The notes beneath the pieces are model-generated. The model ran no database searches, was not told the origin of the DNA, and saw only the letters and a list, made by a program, of their open reading frames with translations. A DNA stretch of 64,000 bases from Paraflavitalea soli. Lineage in GTDB: Bacteria > Bacteroidota > Bacteroidia > Chitinophagales > Chitinophagaceae. The stretch covers positions 4,034,546 to 4,098,545 of the forward strand of contig NZ_CP032157.1 of the NCBI RefSeq assembly GCF_003555545.1, read 5' to 3'. Below, one piece after another: positions 16,767 through 26,191 of the stretch. Both the position numbers and the translations under genes were made by a program. Position 1 is the stretch's first letter; each line of letters begins with the position of its first letter.

Positions 16767-17102
16767 TTATTCTTCGCTTGTTGTATCACCCTCGTGGCCG
16801 GTAGCTGAAGTGGAAAGAGAAGTATTTCCAATTGTAACATTACCTGCAACATTTGATCCATTAGCATTGGTGAGCGTATTCTTAGTACAACGACATGAAT
16901 AGTTTAGTGTATTGTCGGGTACACAGGATGGAATATTTTGATTTATATCATTTCCAAGTCCACTTTTACTGCGTAGAGTACAATCATCTATAGAATTGTC
17001 GTCCTGTATGTTGTTTATTTTTTCAGGTAAAACAGCAGCGGTCACTGATGAAGCAATCAGTAACACCAACGATAACACAGTTGGTAGATGTTTTCTTTTC
17101 AT
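16767..17102 (-). CDS. Small secreted Cys-containing peptide, paralogue 1
   Basis: 111 residues with a Sec signal peptide (about 1-23, VTAAVLP after it). The mature region has four Cys (C41, C60, C70, C72), a conserved block SGLGNDINQNIPSC followed by DNTLNYSC, and a Ser/Thr/Asn/Gly-rich end (GNVTIGNTS, STSATGHEGDTTS). It is a paralogue of the next peptide upstream. No known family name is certain; the size and position resemble the NVEALA or DUF6520 groups of Bacteroidota exported peptides. The Cys content and the neighbouring thioredoxin lipoprotein suggest disulfide chemistry. Seventh in line of the minus-strand locus. Confidence 0.7.
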   Translation of the reverse strand: MKRKHLPTVLSLVLLIASSVTAAVLPEKINNIQDDNSIDDCTLRSKSGLGNDINQNIPSCVPDNTLNYSCRCTKNTLTNANGSNVAGNVTIGNTSLSTSATGHEGDTTSEE

Positions 17103-17198
17103 AAATACAGTTTTGAAAGTAGTATAGAAATAACTTCCCCTACTTAATGCAAAGGAAGTTATTTCTTAAGGTGTTTGTTCTCAAACCGCCTTACTTAA

Positions 17199-17546
17199 CT
17201 ATTGATGTACACTTGTTGTATCGCCCTCATGCCCGGTAGCTGAGGTAGACTGAGAAGTATTTCCCACTGTAACATTACCTGCATTATTTGATCCATTGCC
17301 ATTGGTGAGAGTTGCAGCAAGTGAAAGATGGCATGACCAGTTTTGCGTATTATCCGCTACACAGGATACTATATTTTGATTTACATCATTACCCAATCCG
17401 CTTTGAGAACGAAGTGTCGCATTATCTGCAGAATTGTCCTGTTTTAGGTCGTTTGATCTTCCTGGCAACACAGCAGCAGTTACTGCAGATGCTGCCATCA
17501 AAACCATACCTAAAACTGTGAATTTTCTTACTGATACTTTTTTCAT
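17199..17546 (-). CDS. Small secreted Cys-containing peptide, paralogue 2
   Basis: 115 residues, signal peptide about 1-25 (VTAAVLPG). It shares with paralogue 1 the core SGLGNDVNQNIVSC then DNTQNWSC, and an almost identical tail (NAGNVTVGNTS, STSATGHEGDTTS). It has only two Cys (C62, C72), whereas paralogue 1 has four. The two genes are 96 bp apart and clearly arose by duplication. Function unknown; probably exported across the inner membrane and perhaps presented at the surface. It follows the thioredoxin-phosphoesterase fusion gene by 196 bp. Confidence 0.7.
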   Translation of the reverse strand: MKKVSVRKFTVLGMVLMAASAVTAAVLPGRSNDLKQDNSADNATLRSQSGLGNDVNQNIVSCVADNTQNWSCHLSLAATLTNGNGSNNAGNVTVGNTSQSTSATGHEGDTTSVHQ

Positions 17547-17742
17547 AAATAATAATTTATACTGTTAATAATCGATTTGGTAATCAACTGGCCATTGAAT
17601 TACTATACGAAATTATTATCAGCTGCTGCATTATTAGTGCAGTGGAAAATTACTTTTACTGGAATTAACTACTTTAGTTAAAAGGTGGTAGGCTCGGTTT
17701 AGAAATTTCTGCCATACGCAAGCCTAACATCTATCTGGGAAA

Positions 17743-20328
17743 CTAATCAGCAACTACATTAGATAAACTTTTTCCGTTTTCGGAAAATAATAATATCCTT
17801 GCGCCTTTGTCATTTACACGATAATAGTTACCACCGTCAATAAATAAGGCCTCACTTTTGCTTTCGGAATGATGCGTATCGGTATTGATGACTTTACCGC
17901 CATAATGTACACTGATCGTATCGGCAACGATAGTGTGGCCTGTGACAATATGATTGACATTAAATTTCAGAAGAGTGCTGTCTATAGTTGCTTCCATTCC
18001 CTCTTTGCCATCATAATAACTGCGATACCAGAAAGGGCTGGTTTTTGGGTTCATAATGCTATTTATTTCTTGATTATTGTACTCGTATTTAGGCTTGTTT
18101 ATAGCATAGTAAAGTCTAGCCAGTTTATTAATTTCGGCAACTCCCAATGAGAGGTGATTTATTTTTTGGGAAATGCCTCCATGTACAAATAAAATATTCC
18201 CAATTTTTTCAACTACATTTTTTGTACGCAGCCATTTACCCAGCTCACTATCTTCATTATATAATTGAATCAACCTCTTACCAATCAACATAGCGTTGGT
18301 TTCATATTTGGCTTTTACATAATCATGTTGCCCTTGAAGGTTCATTATCTCATGATTACCAAGTATAAAGTGTACATAACCACCAACAGCTCTTGCTTTT
18401 TCTTCCAGTGAATAGATCAACCACAGGCATTCTGTTACCTGCAGCCCCCTGTCAAACATATCGCCTGCAAATACTAGGTGACCATTGCCAAATATCCAAT
18501 TGTAGTTGCTATCGATCACCTTATTGCATTGCAGCAACTTTCTGAACTGATCAAAATTTCCTTCTACGTCCGACAATACAAATAATTTTTCTGGTTTGGG
18601 ATATTCGGCTGCTTCCGTTTCAAGAAATGGTTTTATTACAACTGTAAATGTATTAGGTCCATCAGTCTGTACTTGCAATTGAGCCGGATTAGATTTTGTA
18701 AAATATTGTTTTGAAAATTCGGCTGCATTTATAGAATAAGCTACTGCATTTTCCCCTTCATAAAAAATATAGGGGCCATCTTTTAAAATTGCTAATTGTT
18801 TTTGCAGAAACGCAATCATAGCCTTTCCGCTATCATTTCGGGGGTCGATTTTTCGCTTTTCAGATTTGACAAATAACCCGTTTTGATCTATCACTTCCAG
18901 TGCAGGATAACTCTCTACCAGCAGCTTTTTAATCACTTCATGCCTGCTTCCTTCTCCTTCAGTATACAACTGCAATCCGGTGCCGCTTGTATATTTCCCT
19001 TGTGCTATACTTTTTTTCCATTGCTCTTTCCTTTTATCAATGGATATGCTAAGAAAAATAATATTTGTATCTTTCGAAAAATATTCTTCCACTCTACGCA
19101 TGGCAGGCGCCATCTGCACACAACCACTACAGCCAGTAAACCAAAAATCCAAAACTACCACTTTACCTTTTGTTTGATTGCTATTGAACATTTTCCCGGA
19201 GGAATCTGTCAACCTGAATGCAGGGGCATTGATAAGATTCCATTTTCCCCTTTGTTCCAATTCAACTTCTCTAACACACTTCTTAAAGTCAGGGTATCCA
19301 GGCTGAGCATAATAATCCGCAAGAATAGCTTCTATTTTAGGAGTAAAACCTAATGCTTTAAGCGCACCTCCATTATCATAAAAGGTATAAGCTAAGAGGC
19401 TTTCTCTTACAATACCCTTATATTTCTCCTTTATCATGTTATATATCGAAACAAACGCATCGGCAGGATCACGGCCCAATACGGCTGTATCTGATTCATT
19501 CGTATTAAAAAAAATCCCGCGCCTTCTATAATTTTCATCATGCAACATTTCCCAGGGGTAATCAGAAGGGAAAATGTAATTACGCTCGAATCGAAGCCAC
19601 TTAGATGAGGGATTGTCCATAGTAGAATCATAAATTCTACAAAGGTCTTCATTAGATAGTCCATACTGGTTAACTCGTCCAATTATCGCAGATCTTCTGA
19701 TAGAATGAAATTTATGCATTCTAATCTTTTCAATATGCCTAAGTACGCGATCTTTTAAATCTAAATAGGCAATCTCTGAAATATTTTTCCTTTCGTTGTT
19801 CAACAATATTAACCAAGCCTTAGTCTTTCTGTTCAAATAATCATTCCAAGCAAGGTAATCATCTAATGATGAAGCAGGTGCCCTATCCCCATCTGAAAGG
19901 CCTTCCGGTGATCTTTTAATGGTATCTAAAAACGCTTCGACCATTTTACTAAGCCTAAATTTCTCCGAACCTTTGCCGGAAAAACTTATATTATTATCAC
20001 AGTGAGTAATGTATATTGCATCACCCGGTTCGGCGAGATAAGCCATATTACGGGAGAAGAATCCATTCATTAAGGCTACAGGCACTTTTGTATTCACTTC
20101 CCATCTGACATATCCATTTTTTAAAGGCTGTTTAATCTCCTTAACTATCCAAGGGGCAAAACGATCATAACGAAATGGATTGACATTTAGCGTTAAAAGG
20201 TCTGCCCGAGTTTGAATAGGGCCTTCAATTATCACAATCTTGTTTTCGCTTATTGCCTTGCTTTGCGACCAGCATAATTGAGTGCATAATAGCCAACCCG
20301 TCAGGCAAAATAGGTCCTTCGTTTTCAT
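17743..20328 (-). CDS. TlpA-type thioredoxin / calcineurin-like phosphoesterase fusion
   Basis: 861 residues with a signal peptide (1-22, CWSQSKA). Residues 25-360 resemble the long N-terminal part of Bacteroidota TlpA/AhpC-type thiol proteins. A redoxin domain follows (about 365-515) with KVVVLDFWFTGCSGC (C400, C403). From about 550 to 861 there is a complete metallophosphoesterase: LSDVEGN (D587), AGDMFDRG (622-628), LGNHE (657-660), FVHGGI, IVTGHT. Such a fusion is not one I know. The enzyme would be periplasmic or surface exposed. It follows susD by 410 bp on the same strand; redoxin genes often follow SusCD pairs in this phylum. A stand-alone relative of its second half is at 13935-14852. 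Confidence 0.88.
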   Translation of the reverse strand: MKTKDLFCLTGWLLCTQLCWSQSKAISENKIVIIEGPIQTRADLLTLNVNPFRYDRFAPWIVKEIKQPLKNGYVRWEVNTKVPVALMNGFFSRNMAYLAEPGDAIYITHCDNNISFSGKGSEKFRLSKMVEAFLDTIKRSPEGLSDGDRAPASSLDDYLAWNDYLNRKTKAWLILLNNERKNISEIAYLDLKDRVLRHIEKIRMHKFHSIRRSAIIGRVNQYGLSNEDLCRIYDSTMDNPSSKWLRFERNYIFPSDYPWEMLHDENYRRRGIFFNTNESDTAVLGRDPADAFVSIYNMIKEKYKGIVRESLLAYTFYDNGGALKALGFTPKIEAILADYYAQPGYPDFKKCVREVELEQRGKWNLINAPAFRLTDSSGKMFNSNQTKGKVVVLDFWFTGCSGCVQMAPAMRRVEEYFSKDTNIIFLSISIDKRKEQWKKSIAQGKYTSGTGLQLYTEGEGSRHEVIKKLLVESYPALEVIDQNGLFVKSEKRKIDPRNDSGKAMIAFLQKQLAILKDGPYIFYEGENAVAYSINAAEFSKQYFTKSNPAQLQVQTDGPNTFTVVIKPFLETEAAEYPKPEKLFVLSDVEGNFDQFRKLLQCNKVIDSNYNWIFGNGHLVFAGDMFDRGLQVTECLWLIYSLEEKARAVGGYVHFILGNHEIMNLQGQHDYVKAKYETNAMLIGKRLIQLYNEDSELGKWLRTKNVVEKIGNILFVHGGISQKINHLSLGVAEINKLARLYYAINKPKYEYNNQEINSIMNPKTSPFWYRSYYDGKEGMEATIDSTLLKFNVNHIVTGHTIVADTISVHYGGKVINTDTHHSESKSEALFIDGGNYYRVNDKGARILLFSENGKSLSNVVAD

Positions 20329-20738
20329 TAGTTTTAATGTTTACTTTCTTGCATAATTTATTAGGGTATTACCTGCTTGAAATTTTCCATTAACATAGCG
20401 ACGATAGCTTCTCACGTTCCTTGAAAAAGCCTGTTATAAGATCACGCCTCCTGTATCCCAGATGTCGCAAAAGCATAAACAGACAATTCTCTTGCTTATC
20501 CCAAGGCGTTACTGAATCTCGGTTTTGACATCATCTAACCCTTTCGACACCTCATCGGAGGTTCACTTGCGTTCGTCTTCCCGCAACTCACCTAACACTT
20601 TTACAATGCCGTTTCCTTTAACGTTTCTCACCACGACTACTTAACCGCAGCAACTTAGAGACAGTTTGCAACCAGCGCCTGCACACCAATTACGATAATC
20701 AAAAAGCTAAATCGAAGATTCATCATTGTTCGTGACAT
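20329..20738 (-). other. Spacer between susD and the fusion gene, with a possible small relic
   Basis: 410 bases. On the minus strand 20726-20655 encodes a 23-residue signal-like peptide (MMNLRFSFLIIVIGVQALVA) that stops at once; beyond it the same strand has broken open stretches in other frames. This may be a decayed gene, a leader peptide or chance. Nothing else was recognised. Confidence 0.3.
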
Positions 20739-22163
20739 CTAATAGCCGGGATTTTGGTTCAGGCCCATTAAATTTACATCCTGACCGGGAATAGGAGCAA
20801 TCGCTTTTTCGCTAGGATAAGGTAGAGTTTTTTGGAAGCCATCAACTACATCTGTTCGCTGCACTGCCAGCTTCCATCTTTGCAGGTCCCACATTCTGAA
20901 TCCTTCAAAGCAAAACTCTTTTCTTCTTTCTTTACAAATGGAATCGAGTAAAGCTGGTCCGCCAACTACTATATCAGCAATCGTAGGATCCGCTCTTTTA
21001 CGGATTGCGTTTAAATATAATCTGGCATTGGTTTCGTCGTTTGTTTTCGCACTTGCTTCTGCAGCAGTAAGGAACATTTCTGAAGAGCGTACCACAGGAA
21101 CATAGTAATCTATTGATGGGTCATAAGCAAGTCCTCCAGCGACTCCTGCAGGAAACTTAGTCACCATCCAATTCCCCCCAGATTGAGTCACCCAACTTCT
21201 CCTAGGATCCTTTGTATTTTCCATTAATATAGTTGCAATATCGGCGGTAGCCCTAAAGTAATCTATAACAAAGTAAATACCGATAAAATCACTGGATGCG
21301 TAATCATTGGTAATAGGTGTAATCTGGAATAAAACTTCTGTTTGTTCTGGCTGCTGTTTATACTTAAACATGTCCACTGGATAACCTGCGTTAATACTCA
21401 TCAAAGGATGCTGACTAATCAATTCAATAGAAAGGCTTTTTGCCTTAACAAAGTCTTCTTTGTAGAGATAAATACGTGCCAATAAAGCCTTAGCAGCCGG
21501 GGCATTCATATAACGGGTGTCGGAAACCTTAATAGGCATTAATGGGATGGCCGCTTCAAGGTCTGTGATCATGTTTTGGTATACTTCCGCAACAGTTTGT
21601 CTGCTATAGGCTTTTGTAATATCAGAGGTGGTGATATATGGGATGCCGGAATGAGAGGCATCAGCTGTAAAAGAATAGTTCTGTGCAAATATATTTACTA
21701 GCCTAAGATGTATCATTGCCCGGATTGCGAGGGCCTGCCCCTTAATACTATTGCCTTTATCTGGATTCTCTGATGTATATTTTCCAACATTTTCAATTAC
21801 AAAGTTGCATGCCCTTATTATGTTATAGTAGTTCATCCAGGAAAGGTTCATGGAAGTAAAGTTGGCAGCTTGAATTGCGTCTTTGACTTGAGACCAATTA
21901 TTGTGCATAGCCAAAGGCGTACTTATGCTAGATACTTTAAGCTCATCTGCAATTAATCCCGGATATGCTTCTTCAGAACCTTGTTCATATTTGGCACTTA
22001 ACATTAGATAAACACCATTCATAAATTCCTGCAGACTATTTAGGTCTTTAACATAGGCTTGCCTATTGATGTTGCTATTGTCCGTTACTTCAAGGAAGCT
22101 TTTCTTGCAGGCACCAATGGTTATAGCAATTAGCAGGAATAGAAGATATTTTGACTGTTTCAT
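20739..22163 (-). CDS. SusD/RagB-type nutrient-binding lipoprotein
   Basis: 474 residues with lipobox IAITIGACKKSFLEV, a standard SusD beginning. The chain has the helical repeats of the family (SLQEFMNGVYLML; NYYNIIRACNFVIEN; IKGQALAIRAMIHLRLVNIF), the PYITTSD segment, and the C-terminal RKEFCFEGFRMWDLQRW signature. It sits on the outer membrane as the lid of the SusC channel and binds the nutrient. The gene follows susC by 50 bp. No glycoside hydrolase is near, and the downstream genes are thioredoxin and phosphoesterase, so a non-glycan substrate such as a peptide or phosphorylated compound is conceivable. AT-rich like the neighbouring half of susC. Confidence 0.95.
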   Translation of the reverse strand: MKQSKYLLFLLIAITIGACKKSFLEVTDNSNINRQAYVKDLNSLQEFMNGVYLMLSAKYEQGSEEAYPGLIADELKVSSISTPLAMHNNWSQVKDAIQAANFTSMNLSWMNYYNIIRACNFVIENVGKYTSENPDKGNSIKGQALAIRAMIHLRLVNIFAQNYSFTADASHSGIPYITTSDITKAYSRQTVAEVYQNMITDLEAAIPLMPIKVSDTRYMNAPAAKALLARIYLYKEDFVKAKSLSIELISQHPLMSINAGYPVDMFKYKQQPEQTEVLFQITPITNDYASSDFIGIYFVIDYFRATADIATILMENTKDPRRSWVTQSGGNWMVTKFPAGVAGGLAYDPSIDYYVPVVRSSEMFLTAAEASAKTNDETNARLYLNAIRKRADPTIADIVVGGPALLDSICKERRKEFCFEGFRMWDLQRWKLAVQRTDVVDGFQKTLPYPSEKAIAPIPGQDVNLMGLNQNPGY

Positions 22164-22183
22164 GATTTAAGTTTGGCTGTATC

Positions 22184-22206
22184 ATTTCGACAAGCTCGAT
22201 ATGACT
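22184..22206. repeat. TTCGACAAGCTCG dispersed element (partial)
   Basis: Partial copy of the TTCGACAAGCTCAG family in the susC-susD spacer. Confidence 0.55.
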
Positions 22207-22213
22207 AAAAGAA

Positions 22214-25200
22214 TTAAAAACTTACATTAAGACCAATGGAATACGACTTCGCTTGGGGATAAAGAATACTCCCCAATCCTGATGGACCGACATTCTCCGG
22301 ATCCTGACCGGAATATTTTGTCCAAGTTGCTAAATTGTGCCCTTGCACAAATATTCTTACATTTGATAGCCTAATGCGCTCCAACCATTGTCTGGGCAAA
22401 TTATAACTCAGCCCAATATTTGCGAGGCGTACAAAATCACCATCCAACAGATAGCGGGTGGATGCTTCAGTTCCTCGATCTATAATAGTTCCCGATCCGG
22501 TAAGGGCCTGACCATTTAAGAGTCGGCGTGGAACACTGGCAATATCCCCCGGTTTTTGCCAGCGATTCAAAGCACTTTTTGTTTGATTGAAATAGGGGTC
22601 TTTCCCATCGTTCTGTAGCTTCGGCTCCACATAAACATCGGAACCGTATTGATAATAAACTAAAATGGACAACGATATACCTTTATAGGCGAACAGGTTA
22701 TTAATACTTCCAAATCCATCGGGCTGGGCTTTACCGACTATTGAAGGCTTAGCAGCAGATAAATTTTCAGTCGACTTACCCATAGAATCTATCCACATTG
22801 GTCGTCCATTAGAGGGGTTTACGCCTGCCCATTCCCTTAGGTAAAATGAATTGTACTCATATCCTACTTCATTCACCAAGTTTGTTCCGCTGATTGCGGC
22901 CCTTGGTAAAAGGGCCTTAGTCAATTTATTTTGATTGCTGCTCCAATTGGCAGAAATGTTCCAGCGAAAGTTTTTTTGCTGCATAATGTTCGCTGAAAGA
23001 GACAATTCTAGTCCGCTATTTTTTACATCTCCTATATTGCCTGTTAGCTGATAATAGCCTATTGCTAATGGAGCATTAATGTTATAAGCTATCAGATTTT
23101 TTGTTTTCCTGGTATAAATATCAGCAGTGATGTTCAATCTATCTTTTAATACCCTCAGTTCAAGGCCTGCATCCCAAGTAAAGGTTTGTTCCCATTGAAT
23201 GCTTGGATTTCCCGGATTACCCTCCGCCGGGAAAACAGCAGTCCCATTCATGAAATTCACCAATGTTAGTCGGTCAAATCGTAACTGATCTGTAATAGCA
23301 GAAGAATTACCAGCAGGTCCCATACTACCACGTAATTTGAGGTAATTTAACCATCCATTTATTGATTTCATAAAAGGTTCAGCACTTACTACCCAACCTG
23401 CTCCGACAGACCAGTAAGTTCCAAATCGATTATTTTTTCCAAATCGGGAAGAACCATCTGACCGAAGGCTACTGGAGAGGTAATATTTTTCACGAAACCC
23501 ATAATTGATCTGGCCAAAATAGGATACCAAATTTTGTTTTGAGATATTGCCTTCAGCAAAGGTAGCATTGCCCCCAGTCAATTCAGTTAGATTGGGGTTA
23601 CCAGATAAATCAGTTTTTGATATAAAAGAGAATTTGGTATTCTGAATCCGAACCTCTTGCCCCCCCAGGACATTTAGGCTATGGGAGTTATTCCATTGTT
23701 TGTTAAACTGAACTAGGTTGGTATTGATGATTCCAATTGTCCTGAAAGATTGTTCTTGAATAAATCCTTTTGAACTACTTAGAAGAGGATGATTTTTCTC
23801 TTTAGCCTCATTGAGCATATAATCCACTCCGACAGAAGAGTTGAAGGTAATATTACGGGATAGTTTAATTTCGGCAGTTAACCTGCTAAGTCCTCTATAG
23901 GCGGTACTGTTATTTATATCAAGTTCAGATTGAGCAATGGGGTTTGCAGCTAATATACGAGCGGGGCGTCCAAGGCCCCACGGATATTGATAAATGTAGT
24001 CGCCATTAATATTTTTAATAGGATTTAATGGAGAAATAGCAGCTGTAGTGAGAAAACTATTAAAGCCCGAATTTGAATATTCTTGTATATTATAGGATAA
24101 GGCCGTATTAAATCCGAGCTTAAACCAGGATGTGGGACGATGTTCATAATTAAAGCGAATCGATTTGCGATCATATCCAGTATTCTTTACTACTCCATTT
24201 TGCTTTGTATATTCAAGGTTCAGATAGAAATTAGATTTATCATTGCCACCTGACATGGATATCTCATTGCTCATCGTCAGAGCAGATTTCTTCAACAAGG
24301 CTCCTGTCCAGTCTGACTGGGGGTAAAAACTTGTATCGCCTGGTGCCTTTATTATCACTGGAAATTTCTTTCGTAGGTCAGCTAAGATGGCTGCATCAGT
24401 AATGGCAGGATTAGTATTTTTATAGGCTTCAAATAATAACTCCAGGTATTGTTGTTGGTTCAGCATTTCAATCTTTCCTTCCAATGCAAAAGATATATCT
24501 GTCTGATGACGGAAGTTAAAAACTGTTTTGCCAGCTTTACCTCTTTTAGTAGTTACTAATATAACGCCATTACTAGCCTGCGAACCATATAGCGCAACAG
24601 CAGCAGCATCTTTCAGGATGGAGATGGTTTCGATGTCCGAAGGATTAAGCTGGGCCAAAGGATTTGTAATTCTGTTTGTATAGTTAGCAGGGGCACTTGC
24701 CGGCTCCTGTTGTACCGGCACGCCATCCACAATGATGAGCGGGTTCCGGAACGTTTCGCCATTCGTAGGCTGCCCACCGGTGGCAATGCCACGCAGCATG
24801 AAATTGCTGGTGGGGCCGCCGGGCTGGCCGTTTCCGCTCGTGACGAGCAGGCCGGGCACCAGGCCCTGCAGGCTCTTGTCGAAGCTACGGTTGGGGAGGG
24901 TGGCGATTTGTTCGCCCTTGACTACGGTCACGGCGCCGGTGTTGGAACGGGAAGATATTTTGTTGTAGGCTACCACGACTTCCTCTTCTTCCTTTACTGC
25001 AATGGGCAGCCGGATCTCCATATTCAAAGCCTTGACTTTTACTTGCTGGGTCACATGCCCTACAGAGCTAATTACGAGCACTGCGTCGTCTTCAATCTCG
25101 GAGAGGTTAAAATAACCATCCCAGTCAGTAGTAGTAGTCATATCACTACGGCGCACCGTGATAGTAGCGCCAGGCAGTGGATCACCTTTTTCATTCATCA

Positions 25201-25654
25201 CCCTGCCACGCATGGTAATCTTTTTGGGATCAGTAACTATATTATGCACCACAGGAACAGCTGTTGGCTTGTCGCCCCTGGGCTTAACGATCACTATTTT
25301 CTCTACAATAGTATAGGTAAGCGGTTGGTCCTTGAAACAGAGGCCCAATACATTGTCCAGGGAAGAGTTGGCTACATTGATGGTTACTTTGGAAGCCTTT
25401 TGCAACTCACTCTCGGTATAGACGAAGCTATAACCTGTTTGCTTACGTATTTCCCGGAATACTTTGTCGAGGGTGGCATCACGAAAAGAGAGGGTGATAT
25501 CCTGGGGAGGGAGCTCTCCTGCCCTTGCCTGAACGTTAAAAATGAGGAGCAATGCTAAAGTGGCCAGTGTGAAATACTGCCAGTGCTTACGCAGATAGCA
25601 GGTGATGCGACTGGCTTGCAGTCGGTGGTGGTCGGTTGTTGTAGAGAGTTGCAT
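22214..25654 (-). CDS. SusC/RagA-type TonB-linked outer-membrane transporter with STN domain
   Basis: 1146 residues from ATG 25654 (TTG 25660 also in frame). After a membrane segment (about 25-45) come an STN domain (50-125, DATLDKVFREIRKQTGYSF), a carboxypeptidase-like regulatory domain (147-220), the plug (225-375, with LRGIA, IIVDGVPV, ETISILKDAAAVALYGSQAS) and a long beta barrel. The STN domain implies signalling to a FecR anti-sigma, and fecR lies directly upstream. It imports a substrate across the outer membrane with SusD. Base composition changes sharply near position 24700 (about residue 320): the signalling and plug part is GC-rich, the barrel AT-rich. Confidence 0.96.
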   Translation of the reverse strand: MQLSTTTDHHRLQASRITCYLRKHWQYFTLATLALLLIFNVQARAGELPPQDITLSFRDATLDKVFREIRKQTGYSFVYTESELQKASKVTINVANSSLDNVLGLCFKDQPLTYTIVEKIVIVKPRGDKPTAVPVVHNIVTDPKKITMRGRVMNEKGDPLPGATITVRRSDMTTTTDWDGYFNLSEIEDDAVLVISSVGHVTQQVKVKALNMEIRLPIAVKEEEEVVVAYNKISSRSNTGAVTVVKGEQIATLPNRSFDKSLQGLVPGLLVTSGNGQPGGPTSNFMLRGIATGGQPTNGETFRNPLIIVDGVPVQQEPASAPANYTNRITNPLAQLNPSDIETISILKDAAAVALYGSQASNGVILVTTKRGKAGKTVFNFRHQTDISFALEGKIEMLNQQQYLELLFEAYKNTNPAITDAAILADLRKKFPVIIKAPGDTSFYPQSDWTGALLKKSALTMSNEISMSGGNDKSNFYLNLEYTKQNGVVKNTGYDRKSIRFNYEHRPTSWFKLGFNTALSYNIQEYSNSGFNSFLTTAAISPLNPIKNINGDYIYQYPWGLGRPARILAANPIAQSELDINNSTAYRGLSRLTAEIKLSRNITFNSSVGVDYMLNEAKEKNHPLLSSSKGFIQEQSFRTIGIINTNLVQFNKQWNNSHSLNVLGGQEVRIQNTKFSFISKTDLSGNPNLTELTGGNATFAEGNISKQNLVSYFGQINYGFREKYYLSSSLRSDGSSRFGKNNRFGTYWSVGAGWVVSAEPFMKSINGWLNYLKLRGSMGPAGNSSAITDQLRFDRLTLVNFMNGTAVFPAEGNPGNPSIQWEQTFTWDAGLELRVLKDRLNITADIYTRKTKNLIAYNINAPLAIGYYQLTGNIGDVKNSGLELSLSANIMQQKNFRWNISANWSSNQNKLTKALLPRAAISGTNLVNEVGYEYNSFYLREWAGVNPSNGRPMWIDSMGKSTENLSAAKPSIVGKAQPDGFGSINNLFAYKGISLSILVYYQYGSDVYVEPKLQNDGKDPYFNQTKSALNRWQKPGDIASVPRRLLNGQALTGSGTIIDRGTEASTRYLLDGDFVRLANIGLSYNLPRQWLERIRLSNVRIFVQGHNLATWTKYSGQDPENVGPSGLGSILYPQAKSYSIGLNVSF

Positions 25655-26191
25655 TTTCAAAATAATTTGTTCAGAATGATGGAGATGATAGGAACAGTTT
25701 AATGGTGCATTTTAATATGGTATGCATTCCCTTCATCGGATAGGTCATTTGAACAATCGTACTAAAGCTTAATGTTATTTGATCCCTGGTTTTTTCATAG
25801 CAATAGATTCCCTGTTGCTGTTTTGAACAGTCAATACTGTAAAGGATACAGAATCAATAAATGTGTTGCTTAATGTTGAGAATCAACTGTGGCTTGCATC
25901 CTGTCTACTGCGCTATCTCCACAGATCATGGATAAGTTCTACAGTTTCAGGTTTTCAGGATAGGAGGCATAAAAGAGAAACGGCCGCCTCTACCCCATTA
26001 CGGGAATAGTGCCGCCGTTCAATAGTTGTTTTTACTGGCCATACCGTACGCTGTGCGTTCAGTATTGGGTAACCTTTTGCTGCCATAATCAATGAATGCC
26101 TTAAATTCATATACGTTTGCTTAACCCGCCTAACGGCGAAGGTTTTTAATAACAGGAAAGGTTAATGGTTGTATGTATATGATACAATAAC
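25655..26191 (-). other. Spacer between fecR and susC
   Basis: About 535 bases without a gene. A GC-rich segment at 25978-26022 can form a weak hairpin (AACGGC/GCCGTT). It should contain the sigma-dependent promoter of susC, but I could not place it with confidence. Confidence 0.4.

Noticed and set aside
10877-17546. Complete lanthipeptide biosynthesis cluster
   Set aside because: No lyase or dehydratase domain, zinc ligands of LanC missing, and the nearby peptides have Sec signal peptides and lie in another operon on the other strand.
24710-25558. Long open frame (282 residues) opposite to susC
   Set aside because: It is the antisense of a GC-rich coding stretch with clear STN and plug motifs; few stop codons are expected there by chance.
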